DNA from: JADFUS01 sp964600025
GTDB taxonomy: Bacteria > Bacteroidota > Bacteroidia > Bacteroidales > Rikenellaceae
DNA length: 12,248 bases
Assembly: GCA_964600025.1 (NCBI GenBank)
Contig: CAZRHJ010000049.1
Span: 1 to 12,248 of the forward strand
Direction of reading: 5' to 3'
In this document: one piece after another, positions 9,209-12,248 of the stretch
Numbering within the stretch: the stretch's first letter is position 1
How the letters are laid out: the number at the start of each line of letters is the position of its first letter
Position numbers and translations under genes: made by a program
Notes under the pieces: model-generated
Seen by the model: only the letters and a program-made list of their open reading frames with translations
Told to the model about the DNA's origin: nothing
Databases searched by the model: none

Positions 9209-9366
9209 TTATTGCTGTCCGGTAAAAATTTTACAAACTCCCAATAAACTCGGATCTCTTAGGCTATTTTGCTGATGGTCATAACGTAGCGTACTGGCGT
9301 ACGTGAAGCAGAGCATCGGTGAAATAGACAAGATAGGCGAGTTTCATTTTTAGCGGACAATACTAA
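9209..9366. repeat. Dispersed inverted-repeat element, copy 3 (complete)
   Basis: Terminal inverted repeats: the left end from 9216 (TGTCCGGTAAAAAT) and the reverse complement of the right end at 9359 (TGTCCGCTAAAAAT) match at 13 of 14 bases, then continue with AAACTC after a small gap. A hairpin CGTAC, TGGC, GTACG lies inside at 9290-9303. The right 53 bases match the window's first 53 bases almost perfectly. The outer TTA/TAA bases are partly conserved among copies, so the true edges may extend to 9209 and 9366. At about 150 bp with no transposase, it resembles a miniature inverted-repeat transposable element or a relic of an insertion sequence. The 60-codon minus-strand frame across it looks spurious. 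Confidence 0.78.
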
Positions 9367-9391
9367 TATAAAATTAAGAACTGCGGGAATA

Positions 9392-10585
9392 CTATCTATT
9401 GTTGTACTTATCAAGTGCAATAGCCAATAGTTCGATAGCACGTTTCAAATCATCTTTTTTGAGTACATAAGCCATACGAACCTCATTTTTACCCAATCCC
9501 TTTGTCGAATAAAATCCCATTGCGGGAGCAACCATAACAGTTTCGTTTTCATAAGAAAACTCCTCCAACAACCATTGTGCAAATTTATTAGAATCATCAA
9601 TCGGAAGTTTAACGATTGCATAAAAAGCTCCTTTTGGTTTTGGACAATAAACCCCCTCAATTTTGTTCAACTCTTCGACCATACAGTTTCGTCTTTCTAT
9701 ATATTCATTATAGACGTTCTCAAAATACGATTTTGGAGTTTTAAGTGCAGCAAGTGCGGCTATTTGACCAAATAACGGAGGACAAAGTCTTGCTTGTGCC
9801 AATTTCATTGCTGCCGAGATTAGGTCTTTATTGCGACTGACTAACGCCCCTACCCTTGCACCGCACATACTATAACGTTTCGAAACAGAATCAATCATAA
9901 CAGCGTGCTGTTCAAGTCCCTCGATTGTCATTATAGAGTTATGAGTATTTCCGTCATAACAAAACTCTCTATAAACCTCGTCGGAAATTATAAATAAATC
10001 GTGTTTTAAAGCAATTTCTTTAAGTTGCAAAAGTTCTTCTTTGGAATAAAGGTATCCAGTCGGATTCCCAGGATTACAAATCATAATTGCACGAGTTTTC
10101 GGAGTAATTTTCTTCTCAAACTCAGATATTGGGGGCAATGCAAAATCATTTTCTATTGTTGCCAATATAGGATTTACAATAACTCCCGCTTGTGCTGCAA
10201 AACCATTATAATTTGCATAAGAAGGTTCGGGAACCATAAGTTCATCGCCTGGATTAAGACAGGTTATCAAAGCAAAAATCACTGCCTCAGAACCTCCATT
10301 CGTAACAATTATATCACTCGGATTAACATTTATATTTTTTGTTGCATAGTAATCCACCAACCCTTCTTGGTACTCAACCAAACCTGCCGATTGAGTGTAA
10401 GCAACAGCATCAGACTGCAATGCTCTAACTGCATCAACAGCACAAGTAGGAGCATCTATATCAGGCTGACCAATATTTAAGTGATATACTTTTATACCAC
10501 GCTTTTTAGCAGCGTTTGCAAATGGTACCAATCTACGGATTGGACTTGCCGGCATATTAATTGACTTTTGAGATAATGTAGGCAT
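9392..10585 (-). CDS. PLP-dependent class I aminotransferase, aspartate-aminotransferase-like
   Basis: Cytoplasmic pyridoxal-phosphate enzyme of fold type I, 397 residues, normal for the AspC-type I-beta group. Family landmarks are LNIGQPD near the N-terminus, TNGGSEA (cofactor phosphate region), NPGNPTG (171-177), SDEVYREF with cofactor-contacting Asp202 and Tyr205, SVSKRYSMCGARVG with the Schiff-base Lys236, and NEVRMAY with the substrate-carboxylate Arg370. All key residues are present. It would transfer an amino group, probably between glutamate and an oxoacid such as oxaloacetate. Exact specificity within this family cannot be read from sequence, so no gene symbol is given. The start is supported by a -7 box 28 bases upstream. 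The glycosyltransferase gene upstream is 68 bases away on the same strand, but a shared transcript is not required. Confidence 0.93.
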   Translation of the reverse strand: MPTLSQKSINMPASPIRRLVPFANAAKKRGIKVYHLNIGQPDIDAPTCAVDAVRALQSDAVAYTQSAGLVEYQEGLVDYYATKNINVNPSDIIVTNGGSEAVIFALITCLNPGDELMVPEPSYANYNGFAAQAGVIVNPILATIENDFALPPISEFEKKITPKTRAIMICNPGNPTGYLYSKEELLQLKEIALKHDLFIISDEVYREFCYDGNTHNSIMTIEGLEQHAVMIDSVSKRYSMCGARVGALVSRNKDLISAAMKLAQARLCPPLFGQIAALAALKTPKSYFENVYNEYIERRNCMVEELNKIEGVYCPKPKGAFYAIVKLPIDDSNKFAQWLLEEFSYENETVMVAPAMGFYSTKGLGKNEVRMAYVLKKDDLKRAIELLAIALDKYNNR

Positions 10586-10612
10586 AAATTATGTTTTTAT
10601 TAGTTACTTTCA

Positions 10613-10620
10613 CAAACATA
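10613..10620 (-). promoter_or_regulatory. Probable -7 box of the aminotransferase promoter
   Basis: On the minus strand this reads TATGTTTG, an exact TAnnTTTG match. The transcription start would fall near 10606, leaving a leader of about 20 bases. No convincing -33 TTTG at 19-21 bases was seen, although a TTTG lies 12 bases upstream. Confidence 0.5.
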
Positions 10621-10653
10621 ATTATTTTTTTGCAAATAAAAAATAGTTTTTCA

Positions 10654-11817
10654 TCATTTTTTAACACATTTCACAAAAAAACTTTGCCAGATACCCATAA
10701 TATTATCTAAATCAAATTCTTTTGCGTGAAGTCTTGCATTAACAGACATTTTTTTTCGCAAATCTTCGTCTTCAATAAGTTTGCAAATTGCCTCTGAAAG
10801 GTGCTTGTACGATGAATTTGGCTCAACTACAAATCCATTATAATTATTTATAATTAATTTTGGAATTGCCGAACAGCAATTATACGCAACAAGTGGCAAA
10901 GCACATTCTCCTGCTTCTGCCAACACCATAGGAAAACCCTCTATTTTTGAGCTTAAAACATAAATAGAACTTTCCAATAATTTTTGTTGTACCTCATTTG
11001 TCTGTTCATTTATCTTGATATTTTGCTCCAAACCATAGTTTTTTATAAGATTTTCGACCTTTTCCCACTCGCTATCCTTTTTACCATATATATATAGTGT
11101 CCAATCGCTATGTTTTTTAGCAACCAATCTCCACGCCTCAACCAAATTATCAAATGCTTTCTGCGGCACATATCTACCAAGTGCAATAGCATTTTTTGAG
11201 CTTATATCTGCACTTTTCTCACACACAAACGAATTAGGGTTTGGAATACTAATAGTATTATCAAGACCTCTATGTTGTGCATCTTCTTCTGTGAGCGTAA
11301 CACATTTGTCGTAAAGGTTCATTTTTCGACAATTAACCTTATAGTCCCACATTGCTAATTGTTTTATAACTGGCGGATATTTTGGAAAAACCCAAACGAA
11401 AGGGTCTTTATACGAAAAATGAGTTTCAAAGATTTTCTTACTTCCGTCCTTAAACGAACATATCGAACTATGGTCAAATGGCACTAAGGACACACATATA
11501 TCATATCTCCCACTATACAAAGTTTCTTTAATTGCTTTACGATATTTTGGCCTCAACACAAAAACACGTCTAAAAATTCTTGAAAAAATATTTTTTTTAG
11601 AATTATTAAGAATCTTTATTCCCAGTCCTATAAACCCAACTTTTTGGTCTAATTCAAAATAACTTTCTCTGTGAGTTTGTTCTACTGCAATAATATCCAC
11701 ACTATGTCCGTGGTTCACAAGCCACGACGCTTTGAGCGACGTAACTCGTTCCATACCCCCTTGGGTACTCATATCATAGATAATATATGCAATTCTCATT
11801 TTGTCAGTATTTTCCAT
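10654..11817 (-). CDS. Glycosyltransferase family 4 (GT-B fold)
   Basis: Predicted sugar transferase that moves a sugar from a nucleotide-sugar donor onto a glycan or lipid acceptor, probably at the inner face of the cytoplasmic membrane during surface polysaccharide synthesis. The 387 residues fit the GT4 family. The N-terminal domain begins MRIAYIIYDMSTQGGMERV, with the glycine-rich acceptor-side loop. The C-terminal donor domain has ALGRYVPQKAFDNLVEAW (phosphate-contacting Arg215 and Lys220) and the E-X7-E motif EGFPMVLAE (Glu293 and Glu301). Residue 7 is an alternative start, although AGGGG five bases before ATG 11817 supports the longer form. No other polysaccharide gene is in the window, so the acceptor and sugar cannot be named. 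It ends 68 bases before the aminotransferase start. Confidence 0.92.
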   Translation of the reverse strand: MENTDKMRIAYIIYDMSTQGGMERVTSLKASWLVNHGHSVDIIAVEQTHRESYFELDQKVGFIGLGIKILNNSKKNIFSRIFRRVFVLRPKYRKAIKETLYSGRYDICVSLVPFDHSSICSFKDGSKKIFETHFSYKDPFVWVFPKYPPVIKQLAMWDYKVNCRKMNLYDKCVTLTEEDAQHRGLDNTISIPNPNSFVCEKSADISSKNAIALGRYVPQKAFDNLVEAWRLVAKKHSDWTLYIYGKKDSEWEKVENLIKNYGLEQNIKINEQTNEVQQKLLESSIYVLSSKIEGFPMVLAEAGECALPLVAYNCCSAIPKLIINNYNGFVVEPNSSYKHLSEAICKLIEDEDLRKKMSVNARLHAKEFDLDNIMGIWQSFFVKCVKK

Positions 11818-11827
11818 TAATCCCCTA

Positions 11828-11835
11828 CAAAAATA
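11828..11835 (-). promoter_or_regulatory. Possible -7 box of the glycosyltransferase gene
   Basis: Minus-strand TATTTTTG fits TAnnTTTG, but it lies only 10 bases before the start codon, so the message would be almost leaderless. No -33 element is visible and the area is very AT-rich, so chance is a real alternative. Confidence 0.25.
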
Positions 11836-12000
11836 ATTAATTTAATTAATATTAATAATATTTTAGTGATATTATTTTTTATTTCAAAAAACATTATTAC
11901 ATTTGTAGTGATGATATATTTATCATTAACATTTAACTGCTTTTACTTTTACATTAATTTGTGCTAATAGGTATATTTTTAATAAAAAATAATCACCACT
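11836..12000. other. AT-rich intergenic stretch
   Basis: No gene is seen. An exact + strand TAnnTTTG (TACATTTG, 11898-11905) is present without a clear -33 partner. If used, it would give a transcript of about 230 bases ending at the terminator near 12143, an alternative to the short RNA called below. Confidence 0.35.
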
Positions 12001-12024
12001 CACACAATATACAAACATTGTGTG
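12001..12024. repeat. Perfect inverted repeat, possible operator
   Basis: CACACAAT (12001-12008) and ATTGTGTG (12017-12024) are perfect inverted copies around an 8-base spacer. No T-run follows on either strand, so it is not a terminator. It lies 19 bases before the proposed promoter of the small RNA, a position where a dimeric regulator could bind. Confidence 0.5.
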
Positions 12025-12042
12025 TCGTTAGTTCTGTAAAAG

Positions 12043-12073
12043 TTAGTTAGGTTTCTTCATTTATTTAAGTTTG
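12043..12073 (+). promoter_or_regulatory. Probable promoter of the small RNA
   Basis: TTAG (12043-12046), exactly 19 bases, then TAAGTTTG (12066-12073). The -7 box is an exact match to TAnnTTTG, and the -33 element differs from TTTG at one base. Transcription would begin near 12080. Confidence 0.6.
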
Positions 12074-12079
12074 GGTTAG

Positions 12080-12143
12080 TAGTATGGGATTTTCTATAAA
12101 TCCCGAAGATAGAGGTTATCGCGAGATTCCCTCTATTTTTTTT
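12080..12143 (+). ncRNA. Candidate small non-coding RNA (about 64 nt)
   Basis: A compact transcript unit between the glycosyltransferase and tRNA-Phe genes. A promoter-like sequence ends at 12073. The predicted RNA has a perfect 7-bp hairpin (GGGATTT, loop TCTAT, AAATCCC; 12086-12104) and then a terminator hairpin with a run of U. No reading frame of useful length is inside. No downstream gene on the same strand follows, so it is unlikely to be a leader or riboswitch. It is not recognised as any known RNA family. Confidence 0.55.
12106..12143 (+). terminator. Terminator of the small RNA
   Basis: ATAGAGG (12109-12115) pairs with CCTCTAT (12130-12136), and weaker pairs extend outward. Eight T run from 12136 to 12143. 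The 14-base loop contains TCGCGA. The orientation serves + strand transcription only. Confidence 0.75.
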
Positions 12144-12155
12144 GAATATACGAAC

Positions 12156-12188
12156 AAAAAAAAGAGAGACAACTACTGTTATCTCTCT
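12156..12188 (-). terminator. Terminator downstream of tRNA-Phe
   Basis: AGAGAGA (12163-12169) pairs with TCTCTCT (12182-12188). Inside, AAC and GTT add three pairs around loop TACT after one mismatch. On the minus strand eight T follow (12163-12156). It starts 8 bases past the tRNA 3' end and converges with the small-RNA terminator. Confidence 0.82.
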
Positions 12189-12195
12189 CTAAGAG

Positions 12196-12248
12196 TGGTG
12201 CCACCAGGAATCGAACCGGGGACACAAGGATTTTCAGTCCTTTGCTCT
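12196..12248 (-). tRNA. tRNA-Phe (GAA), 3' part, cut by window edge
   Basis: The minus strand shows the anticodon arm AAGGA, loop CTGAAAA, TCCTT with anticodon GAA (12235-12233), a T-loop TTCGATT, and acceptor 3' side TGGCACC plus discriminator A (12196). The next bases are CTC, so the CCA tail is not encoded and must be added enzymatically. The T-stem has one C-U mismatch at positions 51 and 63. The D-arm and 5' acceptor half lie beyond the window. Confidence 0.93.

Noticed and set aside
9259..9441. A 60-codon minus-strand frame across the repeat element and the aminotransferase 3' end.
   Set aside because: It overlaps the real gene in another frame and its C-terminal half is only translation of the repeat.
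10025..10480. A 151-codon + strand frame opposite the aminotransferase.
   Set aside because: Antisense shadow; rich in Cys, Ile and Arg with no domain pattern.
12204..12220. A C-U mismatch in the T-stem of tRNA-Phe, taken at first as a sign of a degenerate gene.
   Set aside because: All other stems, the loops and the anticodon are intact and a proper terminator follows, so a functional tRNA is the simpler reading.

Overview
The window looks like a chromosomal stretch from a member of the Bacteroidetes, most likely the order Bacteroidales. The DNA is AT-rich. Promoters follow the Bacteroidetes pattern (TTTG, about 19 nt, TAnnTTTG), the purine-rich Shine-Dalgarno signal is mostly absent, and lipoproteins of the DUF4493/PCMD type, seen mainly in this phylum, fill the left half. 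There are seven protein genes, one partial tRNA gene, one candidate small RNA and three copies of a dispersed inverted-repeat element.

Left part (1-7309, + strand). The window opens on the right end of a repeat element that lies directly against a gene for a metal-dependent hydrolase of the metallo-beta-lactamase fold (NAPE-PLD/UlaG-like). After a gene-poor gap of about 580 bases with a near-perfect promoter comes a tight operon of three related lipoproteins (1697-7227). It closes with a strong terminator. All three begin with a lipoprotein signal peptide and a DUF4493-like domain, followed by a central module that seems to be shared. The first and third go on into a fibronectin-III-like segment and a PCMD domain, with almost the same domain boundaries. 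The second stops after the central module. They are probably an exported, membrane-anchored surface system, possibly carbohydrate-related, but no function can be read from the sequence.

Right part (7436-12248, mostly - strand). A hexameric-type NADP glutamate dehydrogenase (gdhA) converges on the lipoprotein operon. Behind it lie a class I PLP aminotransferase and a GT4 glycosyltransferase, both on the minus strand. Glutamate dehydrogenase assimilates ammonia into glutamate and the aminotransferase can pass that amino group on, so the two are metabolically compatible, but each appears to have its own promoter and terminator. The last 250 bases hold a compact candidate small RNA on the + strand (promoter, hairpin, terminator; about 64 nt) and, converging with it, the 3' part of a tRNA-Phe gene with its own terminator.

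The points most worth a second look are the three-lipoprotein operon with its shared unnamed central module, the candidate small RNA at about 12080-12143, and the dispersed element. One copy of the element forms a long imperfect palindrome between two convergent terminators, one sits inside the 3' untranslated region of the aminotransferase, and one touches the start of the hydrolase gene.
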